64,000 bases of DNA from Candidatus Promineofilum glycogenicum (GCA_016707605.1 JADJHJ010000001.1:248001-312000), one strand, 5' to 3'. Counted from the stretch's first letter, positions 1 through 9,060 are shown. Notes: generated from the letters alone by a model not told the origin. Program-made: numbers and translations.

Positions 1-199
1 CTGGCGCGAAACGTCGCCGGTATGGCCAGCGCGTTCCCCGCCGCGACCGGATGGCCTCGGCCACCCGCGCCAGCGCCGCCTCGCGCCGGCCACAGATGAC
101 GACGTTGACGCCTTCAGCGGCCAGCGCCCGGGCGATTCCTTCGCCGATGCCGCTCCCGCCGCCGGTCACGATGGCTGTCTTGCCGGTCAGTTTGTTCAT
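1..199 (-). CDS. SDR-family NAD(P)-dependent oxidoreductase, N-terminal part (cut by window edge, apparent frameshift)
   Basis: Only the N-terminal end of a short-chain dehydrogenase/reductase lies in the window; translation starts at the ATG complementary to 197-199. The first residues read MNKLTGKTAIVTGGGSGIGE, the Rossmann TGxxxGIG cofactor loop, followed by VVICGRREAAL, the usual end of beta-2. From about position 45 downwards the frame gives no SDR-like residues, whereas a one-base shift restores GDVSR, the expected acidic motif after beta-3. I therefore see an apparent one-base deletion near 36-46, in a CCCC/GCGGCGGGG context. Substrate cannot be told. It is divergent from the polymerase gene, with 66 bases between starts. 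Confidence 0.75.
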   Translation of the reverse strand, partial: MNKLTGKTAIVTGGGSGIGEGIARALAAEGVNVVICGRREAALARVAEAIRSRRGTRWPYRRRFAP

Positions 200-265
200 T
201 TGCCGCCTATGCTCCTTGTGCTCTGTCGCTTGCCCGCCGCCCGTCTCGCCCCTATAGTTGCAGTG

Positions 266-3200
266 ATGAGCGCGTTGCCGGCCAATTTTACCCACTTGCA
301 CGTGCATTCGCATTTTACGTTGCTGGGCGCGACGCCGTCGCCCGACGAACTGGTGGCGCGGGCAACGCAGGATGGTTTGCGGCAACTGGCCCTGACTGAC
401 GCCAACGCCCTCTTCGGCGCGGTCGCCTTTGCCCGCGCCTGCCGCGCCGCCAACGTCCGGCCCATCATCGGCCTGACCGCGGCCGTGGCCCTGCCCGCCG
501 CCGAACTGCCGCCCGACGCCGGCGCGCCCTGCGGCCGTCTCGTCCTCCTGGCCACCAACCCGGCCGGCTACCGCTCGTTGTGCCGCCTGGCTTCCCTCTA
601 TCAGGCCGACTCCGACCGCGCCCGGCGGCAGCGCGGCGGCTTCGCCTGGGGCGAGTTGCGCGACCACACCGACGGCCTGATCTGCCTGACCGGCGGCCGG
701 GCCGACTGGCTGGAGCGCTTTCTGCGCGCCGGCAATCGCGGCGCGGCCACGCGCTACGTGGCCCAACTGGGCGGCCTGTTCGACGCCCGCTGCGGCCTGG
801 CCGTCAGCCCCGACCTGCTGGGCGGCCCGCTGCGCCCTCTGGCCGACGAGATTATCGCCCTCGGCCGCCGCTTCGGCCTGCGCGCCGTCGCCGCCCAGCC
901 CATCTACTGCCTCGACGCCCGGCAGCGCCCGCAACTGCGCCTGCTGGCGGCCATTGATGCCAACTGCTCCGTGGCCGGCGTGGACGCCGGCGCGCTGCCC
1001 GATTGCGGCGACGTGGCCAGCCCGCTGGCGTGGCCCGCGCCGGACGAATTCGCCGCTGCCTATGCCGAGCGGCCGGAGCTGCTGGCCGCCGCCGGTGAAG
1101 TGGCCGACAGTTGCGGTGAGGCGCTGCCCGACGGCCGCCTGCTCTGGCCCGCCCTGCCCGGCCGGCCGGCGGCCGAGCAACTGGGCGAAGCCGCCGCCGC
1201 CGGCCTGACCGCCCGCTATGGCGACGAGCCGTCACCGGCTGTCGCCGCCCGCCTCCAGCGCGAGATTGCCGTCGTGACCACCTACGGCTACGCGCCGCTC
1301 TTCCTGCTGGTGGCCGACCTGGTGCGCTTTGCCCGCGCGGCCGGCATCCCGGTCAGCACCCGCGGCAGCGTGGCTAACTCGCTGCTGGCCTACTGCCTGG
1401 GTATCACCACCGTCGATCCCATCGCCCACGATCTGCTATTCGAGCGCTTCCTGAACCCGGCCCGCCGCAGCCCGCCCGACATCGACCTCGACTTCTGTAG
1501 CCGGCGGCGCGATGAGGTGCTCGACTACGTGCGCCGCACCTACGGCCCCGACCGCGTGGCCCTGGTCAGCACCATGACCACGCTCCAGCCGCGCTCGGCC
1601 GTGCGCGAGACGGGCAAGGCCCACGGCCTGCCCGATGCCGTCCTCTCCGCGCTGGTGGCTGTCCTGCCCCACGGCTGGCACCCCGACCCGCGCCGCCGCT
1701 CGACCGAGACAATCGAGGACGTGTTGCCGACCATCGCCGACCCCAACCAGCGCGAGGTCGTGCGCCTGGCCTACGAACTCGTCGGCCGCCCCCACCACGC
1801 CGGCCTCCACCCCGGCGGTCTGGTCATCACCCCTGGCCCGCTGACCGACACGCTGCCGGTGCTGCTCTCGCCCAAGGGCTTCCTGGCTACCCAGTATGAG
1901 CACGGCGACGTGGAGGCCATCGGCCTGCCCAAGCTCGACCTGCTGGGCATTCGCGCCCTGACCGTGCTGGCCGATGCCGTCGAACTGGTGCGCCGCCACC
2001 ACGAACCCAACTTCCACCTTGGCCAAATCCCGCCCGACGACCCGACCACCGCCGGCATCCTCAGCGCCGGTGACACCATCGGCGTCTTCCAGTGCGAATC
2101 CGACGGCGCGCGGCGCACGTTGCGCCAACTGCGCGCCCGCAACGTGGCCGACCTGGCCATCGCCGGCGCGTTCTTCAAGCCCGGCCCGGCCATGGGCGGC
2201 ATGGCCCGCGCCTTCATCGCCCGCTACCGCGGCCAGGAGGCGGTGAGCTATCTGCACCCGGCCCTGGAACCGATCCTCGGCCGCACCCAGGGCGTGCTGC
2301 TCTTCCAGGAGCAGATCCTGCGCATCGCCGTGGAGATCGCCGGGCTGAGCTGGGCGCAGGCCGACGGGTTGCGGCGCGGCATCAGTCGCTTCCGGGCCAG
2401 CGAACTGGAGGCACTGGCCGCGGCCTTCGCCGACGGCTGCTGCCGGGCCGCGCCCGATGGCCCCGGTTTCACGCGCGAGCAGGCCACGCGCCTGTGGGAG
2501 CAGATCGTGCCCTTCGCCGGCTACGGCTTCAACCAGGGGCACGCCACGGCCTACGCCGACGTCAGCTATCGCTCGGCCTACGTGCGCGCCCACTGGCCGG
2601 CCGAGTTCCTCTGCGCCCGGCTGGCCGACGCCGGCGGCTTCCACCACCCGGCGGTCTACATGGCCGAGGCGGCGCGGCTGGGCATCGCCGTCCGGCCGCC
2701 GCACGTCAACTTCAGCGACCGCGCCTTCAGCCTGACCTATGAGCACGCGCCCGATAGCGAGCAGCCGGTGCTATGGATGGGGCTGGGGCAGGTGCGTGAA
2801 TTGCGCGCCGCGTCCATCGCCGCCATCTGCGCCGAACGGGCCGCCGCGCCCTTTGCCGGCGTCGGCGATCTGCTGGCCCGCGTGCCGCTGACGCCCAAGG
2901 AGATCGATCATCTCATCCGCTGCGGCGCGCTTGACGGCCTGGGGGCCAGCCGCCGGGCCATGCTGGGCCAGGCCAAAGCGGGTCGCGGCGGGGCGCGGCA
3001 GTTGCGCTTCGACTTCCTGGACGAGCCGACGGCCGCCGAATCCCCCGCCGAGCGCGTCGCCTGGGAGACGGAACTGCTGGGCCAGCCGCTCAGCGTCCAC
3101 CCGCTGGCGCTGTTAAAGCTGCCGCGCGGCACAATTCCATTGCGCCGGCTGCCCAACGCACACGGCAAGCCGGTCACGGTCTGCGCCGTACGTGTCCCCG

Positions 3201-3388
3201 GCTGGCCGGGCGGCGGCGGCATGTTCATCGGCGATGGCGAGGCATTGGTCGTGGCCCGGCTGGACAAGAGCCTGGCCGCCGACCGCAGCCGGCGGCCGTA
3301 CTGGCGGCCGCTGCGTCTCAACGGCAGTTGGCGGCGCGATGAGTGGGATGGGGGGTGGTTGCAGGTGGAGGGGATTGAGGTGCTATGA
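266..3388 (+). CDS. DNA polymerase III alpha-subunit-like protein (DnaE family, short form)
   Basis: A C-family DNA polymerase of about 1040 residues, shorter than a replicative DnaE (about 1150-1200). The ATG at 266 is chosen because it starts directly before the PHP domain (FTHLHVHSHFTLLG). Order: PHP domain (about 5-210), palm with the PDIDLDF aspartates near residue 405, GLHPGG and LDLLGIRAL loops, GVFQCES near 605, YGFNQGHATAYA near 752, and a C-terminal OB-like segment after about 965. The usual LTDHG PHP metal motif reads LTDAN, so the histidine is lost and PHP activity is doubtful. The size suggests an accessory or error-prone polymerase (DnaE2-like role), but the palm motifs look more DnaE1-like. 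No imuA/imuB neighbours are present. It may be a lesion-bypass or secondary polymerase; role is inference. Confidence 0.85.
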   Translation: MSALPANFTHLHVHSHFTLLGATPSPDELVARATQDGLRQLALTDANALFGAVAFARACRAANVRPIIGLTAAVALPAAELPPDAGAPCGRLVLLATNPAGYRSLCRLASLYQADSDRARRQRGGFAWGELRDHTDGLICLTGGRADWLERFLRAGNRGAATRYVAQLGGLFDARCGLAVSPDLLGGPLRPLADEIIALGRRFGLRAVAAQPIYCLDARQRPQLRLLAAIDANCSVAGVDAGALPDCGDVASPLAWPAPDEFAAAYAERPELLAAAGEVADSCGEALPDGRLLWPALPGRPAAEQLGEAAAAGLTARYGDEPSPAVAARLQREIAVVTTYGYAPLFLLVADLVRFARAAGIPVSTRGSVANSLLAYCLGITTVDPIAHDLLFERFLNPARRSPPDIDLDFCSRRRDEVLDYVRRTYGPDRVALVSTMTTLQPRSAVRETGKAHGLPDAVLSALVAVLPHGWHPDPRRRSTETIEDVLPTIADPNQREVVRLAYELVGRPHHAGLHPGGLVITPGPLTDTLPVLLSPKGFLATQYEHGDVEAIGLPKLDLLGIRALTVLADAVELVRRHHEPNFHLGQIPPDDPTTAGILSAGDTIGVFQCESDGARRTLRQLRARNVADLAIAGAFFKPGPAMGGMARAFIARYRGQEAVSYLHPALEPILGRTQGVLLFQEQILRIAVEIAGLSWAQADGLRRGISRFRASELEALAAAFADGCCRAAPDGPGFTREQATRLWEQIVPFAGYGFNQGHATAYADVSYRSAYVRAHWPAEFLCARLADAGGFHHPAVYMAEAARLGIAVRPPHVNFSDRAFSLTYEHAPDSEQPVLWMGLGQVRELRAASIAAICAERAAAPFAGVGDLLARVPLTPKEIDHLIRCGALDGLGASRRAMLGQAKAGRGGARQLRFDFLDEPTAAESPAERVAWETELLGQPLSVHPLALLKLPRGTIPLRRLPNAHGKPVTVCAVRVPGWPGGGGMFIGDGEALVVARLDKSLAADRSRRPYWRPLRLNGSWRRDEWDGGWLQVEGIEVL

Positions 3389-3403
3389 TGGGTGCAACCG
3401 CTT

Positions 3404-3490
3404 GGTGCATCCCACTTTCCGAAGTGGGTTGCACCTTCCGGGCGTGGGCGCGAAAGAAGGTGCGAGGCACTTCGGAAAGTGCCAGGCACT
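3404..3490. repeat. Two tandem GGTGC-type palindromes
   Basis: Two imperfect hairpins of the same design lie between the polymerase and the lipoprotein: arms 3404-3417/3422-3435 (GGTGCATCCCACTT, loop TCCG, one mismatch) and arms 3459-3472/3477-3490 (GGTGCGAGGCACTT, loop CGGA). A third copy is at 51423-51454. They could act as RNA hairpins in the lipoprotein leader. Confidence 0.7.
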
Positions 3491-3513
3491 GGGAGTGGAT
3501 AGGAGTAATAACG

Positions 3514-3975
3514 ATGAAAACAAAAGCCGTGGCATGGGTGTTTTTGTGTTCGCTCTTACTCGCTTTGGCGGCCTGCGCCCTGGGGGCTGACGAGGGCGAC
3601 AAGGGCGGCGACCTGGGCGAGGGAGGGGCCGAGGCGACGGGCGGCGGCATCACCTGGCGGCGCGAAGGCGGCATCGCCGGCTTTTGCGACGTGGTCACAA
3701 TCACCCTCCCTGACGAGGCCACCGTGTCCAGTTGCGCCAGCGACCCGCCGCAGGTACGCGAAGAACTTGAGTTGACCGCCGAGCAGGCCACTCGCCTGCA
3801 AGCGCTGATCGACAGCCTGGCCTCCTTCGACCGCGAAACGTCCGACCCGGGCACGGCCGACGCCATGACCATCACCATCGTTTTCCTGGGCCGGGGCCAG
3901 GCGCAGCCTAGCGCCGACGATGTGGCGGCCATTGAGGCGCTGGCGGCCGAGGTGTTGCAGACAGCTAACGAGTAG
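3514..3975 (+). CDS. Small lipoprotein of unknown function
   Basis: 153 residues. The ATG at 3514 is preceded by AGGAG at 3501-3505 and opens a lipoprotein signal peptide whose lipobox LAAC puts the lipidated cysteine near residue 21. After it come an acidic, glycine-rich linker (about 24-46) and a small domain with two cysteines (FCDVV and SSCAS) that might form a disulfide, ending in an alpha-helical tail. The protein should be anchored to the outer face of the membrane. I recognise no family. A neighbour-based role cannot be given; the downstream gene is a separate membrane protein. Confidence 0.75.
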   Translation: MKTKAVAWVFLCSLLLALAACALGADEGDKGGDLGEGGAEATGGGITWRREGGIAGFCDVVTITLPDEATVSSCASDPPQVREELELTAEQATRLQALIDSLASFDRETSDPGTADAMTITIVFLGRGQAQPSADDVAAIEALAAEVLQTANE

Positions 3976-4045
3976 GCCCGATTTACGAATCGGCCCGAAC
4001 GGGATATGATTGGGTTGAATCTGCGCTGCCCTCGGACCGAATGAG

Positions 4046-4744
4046 ATGAAAGATCGCCCGTTCCTACTCAGTGGCATCCTTGGCCTGGGCGCGGTCATCA
4101 TGACCTTGGCCCTGTCGCTCGTCGGCCCGCGCCCGACCGCGCCGCTGCCCGCCGGCTTCATCACGCCCGTCCTGGCCTTCGAGTTTGCCGAGACCGAAGC
4201 CGAGGTCGCGGGCCTTTTTGACCCGGTCGGCCAATCGGCGGGCGACGCCGTCCGCGCCGACATGGATCGCGTCAACCGCCTCGACTTCCTCTACATCGCC
4301 CTCTACGGCGGCGGCCTGCTGGCCTTTTCCTGGGTTTGCTTTCGCCTGACCGGGCAGCGCATCTACTTGCTGACCGCGACATTGGCCGTGGCCATTATGG
4401 CCGCCGACGTGCTGGAGAATGTGCAACTGCTGGCCATTACCCGCGATCTGGGCGCGCAGCCGATCGATGCTCTGCTGGCCCGCCTGCGTCTCTTTACCTG
4501 GCTCAAATGGGGCGGGCTGGCGCTGTGGTTCCTGCTCATGCGTCCTTACTTTCAACACGCCGGGCGCTTTGGCGGCGTCATCGCTGTGGTGAGCCTTCTG
4601 CCGCTGCTGCTGGGCATAGCGGCCTTCTTCTGGCCTGGCCTGCTCAGCGAACTATTCGTCCTGGCCATCGGCCTGCTCTTTCTTCTGCTAACGGTCTACG
4701 CCTGGCGCCTCCGGCAGCCGAGGCCTTTATTAGTTGCCACCTGA
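4046..4744 (+). CDS. Multi-pass membrane protein of unknown function
   Basis: 232 residues with about five or six hydrophobic segments: one at the N-terminus (about 8-27), a polar stretch of about 55 residues probably outside the membrane, then segments near 78-98, 105-125, 150-168, 175-195 and 200-220. The ATG at 4046 gives a normal signal-anchor start; no strong ribosome site is visible. No enzyme motif or family is recognised. It ends in a short basic tail (WRLRQPRP). Confidence 0.65.
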   Translation: MKDRPFLLSGILGLGAVIMTLALSLVGPRPTAPLPAGFITPVLAFEFAETEAEVAGLFDPVGQSAGDAVRADMDRVNRLDFLYIALYGGGLLAFSWVCFRLTGQRIYLLTATLAVAIMAADVLENVQLLAITRDLGAQPIDALLARLRLFTWLKWGGLALWFLLMRPYFQHAGRFGGVIAVVSLLPLLLGIAAFFWPGLLSELFVLAIGLLFLLLTVYAWRLRQPRPLLVAT

Positions 4745-4777
4745 CGCGATGGACACGATGGGTCGGCGTCCGTCTGG

Positions 4778-4810
4778 AAATCTGCTAAATCTGCCCAATC
4801 TGCGGATCAT
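4778..4810. repeat. 9-bp tandem word AATCTGCnn, copy 1
   Basis: Three units of AATCTGC followed by two variable bases, ending in CGGATCAT, lie just upstream of the molybdenum hydroxylase. The same phrase recurs near 50772-50806 and 54215-54247, showing it is a dispersed element rather than a gene-specific operator. Confidence 0.7.
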
Positions 4811-4833
4811 ACCTTCTTCAATGGAGCAGCATC

Positions 4834-7473
4834 ATGGACTTCTGGCTCAACGGTGAACTCAAGCAGTACGACGGCGACCCCGAGTTGCCGCTCCTGACCT
4901 ACTTGCGCCTCAACGAGGGCATCATTTCGCCCAAGGACGGCTGCGCGCCGCAGGCCGCCTGCGGCTGCTGCGCTGTGGACCTGAACGGCAAGGCCGTGCT
5001 GGCCTGCGTCACGGCCATGAAGCGCTGCGCCGGCAGCCACGTGACGACCATCGAAGGGCTGGGCGACTACCGCCAGAACGTCTACGCCAACGCCTTTGTC
5101 AGCAAGGGCGGCGTGCAGTGCGGCTTCTGCATTCCCGGCATGGTCATCCAGGCCAACGCCCTGATCAACAAGAACCCGGAGCCGACGCGCGACGAGATCG
5201 CCAAGGCGCTGACGCCCCACCTCTGCCGTTGCACCGGCTACAAGAAGATCATCGACGCCGTCGAGTGCGCCGCCGAGGCCATCCGCAAGGAAGAGGAAGT
5301 GCCGCCGCCGCAGCCCGACGGCCGCGTCGGCGCGCGCCACCCCAAGTACCGCGCCGGCGACCTGGTGCTCGGCCGCCACCGCTACGTGGCCGACATCTTC
5401 CTGCCCGGCATGCTCTACGGCGCGCTGCGCTTCAGCGACCATCCGCGGGCGCGTGTGCTGAGCATCGATACCAGCGAAGCGGCGGCCATGCCCGGTGTGC
5501 GCCGCATCTTCACCGCCGCCGACGTGCCCGGCGAGCGCTTCGTCGGCCTCATCCGCCAGGACTGGCCGCTGATGATCGCCATCGGCGAGGAGACGCGCTA
5601 CGTCGGCGACGTGCTGGCCGGCGTTGTGGCCGAGACCGAGGCCCAGGCCCGCGCCGCCGTGGCCCGCATCCACGTTGAGTACGAGGTGCTGGAGCCGATC
5701 ACCGATATGCATGTCGCCCTGCTGAGCGACAGCCCGCCCATCCACCCGGCCGGCAATCTGCTGTCGCGGACGACGGTCAAGCGCGGCGACCTGGAAGGCG
5801 CGGAAGCCCGCACGGCCCACTTGGCCCACGGCATCTACCAGACGCAGATGATCGAGCACGGCTACATGGAGCCGGAGTGCGCCATCGGTGTGCCCGCGGC
5901 CCATCCAGCGGCCGAGGGCATTGGTGAAGGGCTGAACGAGGGTGTCATCCTCCACGTCCTGTCACAGAGCCAGGGTGTCTACGAAGACCAGGTGCAGATT
6001 GCCAAGCAACTTGGCCTGCCGTTGGAAGCGGTGCGCGTGACGCTGGTTCCCAACGGCGGCGGCTTCGGCGGCAAGGAAGATCTGTCGGTGCAGGGGCACG
6101 CGGCGCTGATGGCCCACCTGCTCGGCGCGCCGGTCAAGGTCGGCCTGACGCGCGACGAGTCGATCACCATGCACCCCAAGCGCCACCCGATCTGGATGGA
6201 CTACACCGTCGGCTGCGACGCCGCCGGCAAGCTGACCTTCGTCCGCGTCCAGTTCGTCGGCGATACGGGGGCCTACGCCTCGGTGGGCATGAAGGTGCTG
6301 GAGCGGGCCGCCGGCCACGCCACGGGAGCGTATCACGTGCCCGCGGCCGACATCGACGCCTACGCCGTCTACACCAACAACATCCCCTGCGGGGCGATGC
6401 GCGGCTTCGGTGTCAATCAGGCCATCTACGGCCTGGAGTGCTGCATCGACGAGCTGTGCGAGAAGGGCGGCTTCGACCGCTGGCAGTTCCGCTTCGACAA
6501 CGCCCTGCAGAACGGCGACGTCACCTCCACCGGGCAGATCATCGAAGGCGGCGCGGGCGTGCGCGAGACGCTGCTGGCCGTCCGCGACCAGTTCTACGCC
6601 GCCAAATACGCCGGGCTGGCCTGTGGCATCAAGAACACCGGCGTCGGCAACGGCATGGCCGACGCTTCGCAGGTCAGCATCACCATCGAAGCGCCCGACC
6701 GCGTCATGCTCGACCACGGCTGGACGGAGATGGGCCAGGGCGTCCACACCATCGCCGTGCAGACGCTGTGCCACGAGACGGGCCTTGACCCGACCATCGT
6801 CCGCGTGCGCGTGGACACCGCCTCGCGGCAGGAAGCGGGCATGACCACCGCCTCGCGGGCCACGTCGCTGGTCGGCAACGCCACCATCAACGCCGCCGCC
6901 AAGCTGCGCGAAGACCTGAAGAGCCACACCCTGGCCGAACTGGTCGGCCGCCGCTACGAAGGGCAGTGGATCGTCGATTGGACGACCAAACCGGGTTACG
7001 AGAAGGACGGCAAGGTCGTCACCCACTACTCCTACAGCTACGCCACGCAACTGGTCATCCTGGGCGACGACGGCCGCATCGCCAAAGTCGTGGCCGCCCA
7101 CGACGCGGGCAAAATCTACAACCCGACCCTGTTCGAGGGGCAACTGGAAGGCTCCATCCACATGGGGCTGGGCTACGCCATCAGCGAGGAGCTGGTGCTG
7201 GAGGGCGGGCGGCCGAAGACGACGCGCCTGCGCCAGATGGGCATCCTGCGGGCCAAGGAGATGCCGGAGATGGAGATCATCGGCATCGAAGTGCCCGACC
7301 CCTACGGCCCCTACGGCGCCAAAGGCGTGGGCGAGATCGGCCTCGTGCCGACGGCCGGGGCGGTGGCCAACGCGCTCTACCAGTACGACGGCGTGCGGCG
7401 GACGAAGTTGCCGATGGCGTTGCCGGAGAGGGAGAGGGTGGTGGTGCGGGCGGGCAACGGCGCAGAGTCATAG
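4834..7473 (+). CDS. Xanthine dehydrogenase-family molybdenum hydroxylase, fused [2Fe-2S] and Mo-binding subunits
   Basis: 879 residues forming a one-chain molybdenum hydroxylase. Residues 1-75 are a plant-type [2Fe-2S] ferredoxin domain (Cys37, Cys43, Cys46, Cys58; the first spacing is one longer than the usual CxxxxC), 80-155 the second [2Fe-2S] helical domain (CGFC and CRCTGY), and from about 165 the aldehyde oxidase/xanthine dehydrogenase hammerhead and molybdopterin domains (GGGFGGKED, AMRGFGVNQ, GWTEMGQGVHT, GAKGVGEIGL; the last Glu is the expected catalytic base). No FAD subunit is encoded. Architecture and motifs such as HPKRHP and GDTGAYASVG resemble the selenium-dependent xanthine dehydrogenase group and Mop-type aldehyde oxidoreductase. 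Cytoplasmic; purine or aldehyde hydroxylation is likely, substrate unknown. A mobA-like gene occurs at 55179. Confidence 0.88.
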   Translation: MDFWLNGELKQYDGDPELPLLTYLRLNEGIISPKDGCAPQAACGCCAVDLNGKAVLACVTAMKRCAGSHVTTIEGLGDYRQNVYANAFVSKGGVQCGFCIPGMVIQANALINKNPEPTRDEIAKALTPHLCRCTGYKKIIDAVECAAEAIRKEEEVPPPQPDGRVGARHPKYRAGDLVLGRHRYVADIFLPGMLYGALRFSDHPRARVLSIDTSEAAAMPGVRRIFTAADVPGERFVGLIRQDWPLMIAIGEETRYVGDVLAGVVAETEAQARAAVARIHVEYEVLEPITDMHVALLSDSPPIHPAGNLLSRTTVKRGDLEGAEARTAHLAHGIYQTQMIEHGYMEPECAIGVPAAHPAAEGIGEGLNEGVILHVLSQSQGVYEDQVQIAKQLGLPLEAVRVTLVPNGGGFGGKEDLSVQGHAALMAHLLGAPVKVGLTRDESITMHPKRHPIWMDYTVGCDAAGKLTFVRVQFVGDTGAYASVGMKVLERAAGHATGAYHVPAADIDAYAVYTNNIPCGAMRGFGVNQAIYGLECCIDELCEKGGFDRWQFRFDNALQNGDVTSTGQIIEGGAGVRETLLAVRDQFYAAKYAGLACGIKNTGVGNGMADASQVSITIEAPDRVMLDHGWTEMGQGVHTIAVQTLCHETGLDPTIVRVRVDTASRQEAGMTTASRATSLVGNATINAAAKLREDLKSHTLAELVGRRYEGQWIVDWTTKPGYEKDGKVVTHYSYSYATQLVILGDDGRIAKVVAAHDAGKIYNPTLFEGQLEGSIHMGLGYAISEELVLEGGRPKTTRLRQMGILRAKEMPEMEIIGIEVPDPYGPYGAKGVGEIGLVPTAGAVANALYQYDGVRRTKLPMALPERERVVVRAGNGAES

Positions 7474-7478
7474 CCGCA

Positions 7479-8168
7479 ATGGGCAAACGCATCTATGTGC
7501 CCACCCGCGGCCCCGACGACTGGCAGCGGCTGTTGGCCGATCCGGTCAAGCATTGGAAAGCGGGCTATTCGGCGCGGGCGCTGGCCGAGTGCTGGGAGGC
7601 GGCGAATGGCTGGCCGCCGGAAGTTGCCGCATTGCTGCACTCATCGCCTGAGCCGGCCTTGAGCAGTGTTGAGCTGCTCCTGGCTATTCCCGAATTCAAG
7701 GTCAGCCTGCCGCCGCGGGGCAAGCCGTCGCAGAACGATCTGTTTGTTTTGGGCAGGGCGGCTGACGGCCAACTCGTGGCGATGGCCATCGAGGGTAAGG
7801 TTGGTGAGTCATTCGGCCCCACTCTGGCCGACTGGAATAGCGCTGTCACATCGGGCAGGACGACACGCCTTCAATACCTTACCGGCATACTTGGCCTGCC
7901 GGACGAACTCCCGCCAACTATCCGCTACCAACTCCTGCATCGCGCGGCGTCGGCGCTCATTTTGGCGACGCAGTTCAATGCCCGGTACGCGCTGATGCTA
8001 GTCCACTCCTTTAGCCCGACTCGGATGTGGTTCGAGGAGTATCAGGCATTCGTACAGCTGTTCAACACTCAGGACGCGCGGCCTAATCAGTTGCTATGGC
8101 TAGGTGAACGAGATGGAATCGCTTTTTATTCCGGTTGGGTGTCGGGCGAGCTTCAATCTCTCGAGTAA
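7479..8168 (+). CDS. Uncharacterised protein with possible PD-(D/E)xK-like motif
   Basis: 229 residues, starting at the ATG five bases after the molybdenum hydroxylase stop. The N-terminus (GPDDWQRLLADPVKHW) and the following WPPEV region resemble a family of bacterial proteins carrying DUF6946, from memory only. In the middle, SQNDLFVLGR followed about 15 residues later by IEGKV gives an acidic residue plus ExK pattern that fits a PD-(D/E)xK nuclease core. No signal peptide. The adjacent gene on the other strand is a GNAT enzyme, so there is no defence-type partner visible. Nuclease activity is speculative. Confidence 0.6.
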   Translation: MGKRIYVPTRGPDDWQRLLADPVKHWKAGYSARALAECWEAANGWPPEVAALLHSSPEPALSSVELLLAIPEFKVSLPPRGKPSQNDLFVLGRAADGQLVAMAIEGKVGESFGPTLADWNSAVTSGRTTRLQYLTGILGLPDELPPTIRYQLLHRAASALILATQFNARYALMLVHSFSPTRMWFEEYQAFVQLFNTQDARPNQLLWLGERDGIAFYSGWVSGELQSLE

Positions 8169-8226
8169 GCGACTTGTGTCGGCCATCAATGGCAATAAAT
8201 AGTTCAAAGCACGCTCTAGATGAAGA

Positions 8227-8757
8227 TTACGTTGGATTGATAACCTCATCGTGCAAGATGGCATAAATCTCGACGTTATGATGCCGCCCGTTGTTATACC
8301 AGGCCCCACGCGCCGTGCCTTCGTGCCTGAAGCCACACTTCTCGGCGACCCGGCGGGAAGCGGTATTGCCTGGATGGATGACGAGCCTGATCCGGTTCAT
8401 GCGTTTGGTCTCGAACAAGTAGCGCACCAGCAGCGTGACTGCTTCGGTTGTTATGCCTTTGCCCCATGACTCAGATGCATACACCTGATATGAGAGTTCA
8501 TACTCGTCGAGATAGTTGACCGTCTTGAAGAATTCGATGTGCCCTAGGATTTCGCCGGCTGGGGATACCATCACCAGCATCCCATCATCTTTACCCCAAA
8601 AGCCGTCCTCCTGGAAACGATTGCGGAAGGTGGGTTGGGCAACTATACCACGCGGGAAGAAGGCTCCCCGATTGTTGATGTCGGTGTGATAGGTATAGAG
8701 CAAGTCAATATCTGTGTCGCGGACGGGACGGAGAATTATGGTCTTGCCATTGAGCAT
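8227..8757 (-). CDS. GNAT family N-acetyltransferase, RimJ/RimL type
   Basis: 176 residues. Starts ILRPVRDTDIDLLY and contains the acetyl-CoA loop region SYQVYASESWGKGITTEA and the C-terminal IHPGNTASRRVAEKCGFRHEG, the hallmark of RimJ/RimL-type GNAT enzymes. Cytosolic acetyl transfer to an amine, substrate unknown. Its A+T content is visibly higher than that of flanking genes (as is that of the next small gene), suggesting the 8.2-9.06 kb segment was acquired. It is convergent with the preceding gene and divergent from the antitoxin. Confidence 0.85.
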   Translation of the reverse strand: MLNGKTIILRPVRDTDIDLLYTYHTDINNRGAFFPRGIVAQPTFRNRFQEDGFWGKDDGMLVMVSPAGEILGHIEFFKTVNYLDEYELSYQVYASESWGKGITTEAVTLLVRYLFETKRMNRIRLVIHPGNTASRRVAEKCGFRHEGTARGAWYNNGRHHNVEIYAILHDEVINPT

Positions 8758-8849
8758 TGCAATATCCCCTTATCGAAATCGCGCGTATAGTAGCCATTAT
8801 AGGCGCTATTATCGCGATCTCATTACATCGAACTCGGAAAAGGTGTTTG

Positions 8850-9059
8850 ATGCCTAGAACTGTATCAGTCAGCGAAGCCAGGAACCAATTCAACGCACTG
8901 CTCGACTGGGTCGTAGAACAGGGCGATGAAGTCGTTATCGAGAGCCGCGGCAAGCCAAAAGCTGCCATCCAATCGTACGCAACATATCAACGGTACATCG
9001 CGCTAAGAGAACAGGCGGACATTCACCAGTACTCCGACAAGCCAAGCAATAAGCGGTAA
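8850..9059 (+). CDS. Solitary Phd/YefM-like antitoxin
   Basis: 69 residues. ATG at 8850 begins MPRTVSVSEARNQFNALLDW, the DNA-binding N-terminus of Phd/YefM antitoxins; VVIESRGKPKAAI follows. A longer in-frame extension upstream has no family support and was not used. No toxin gene accompanies it: the next gene starts one base later and is a luciferase-like oxidoreductase. It may be an orphan repressor. Probably autoregulated, because AT-rich inverted sequences fill 8770-8840, but no operator could be defined. Confidence 0.75.
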   Translation: MPRTVSVSEARNQFNALLDWVVEQGDEVVIESRGKPKAAIQSYATYQRYIALREQADIHQYSDKPSNKR

Positions 9060-9060
9060 C

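Noticed and set aside
1436..2746. Long open frame on the minus strand opposite the polymerase gene (436 codons), and similar long antisense frames opposite most GC-rich genes
   Set aside because: These are by-products of high GC codon bias; they have no family motifs and mirror the conserved genes on the other strand.
266..3388. Calling the polymerase ImuC/DnaE2
   Set aside because: Length fits, but YGFN...HATAYA and GVFQCES resemble DnaE1 motifs and no imuA/imuB genes accompany it.
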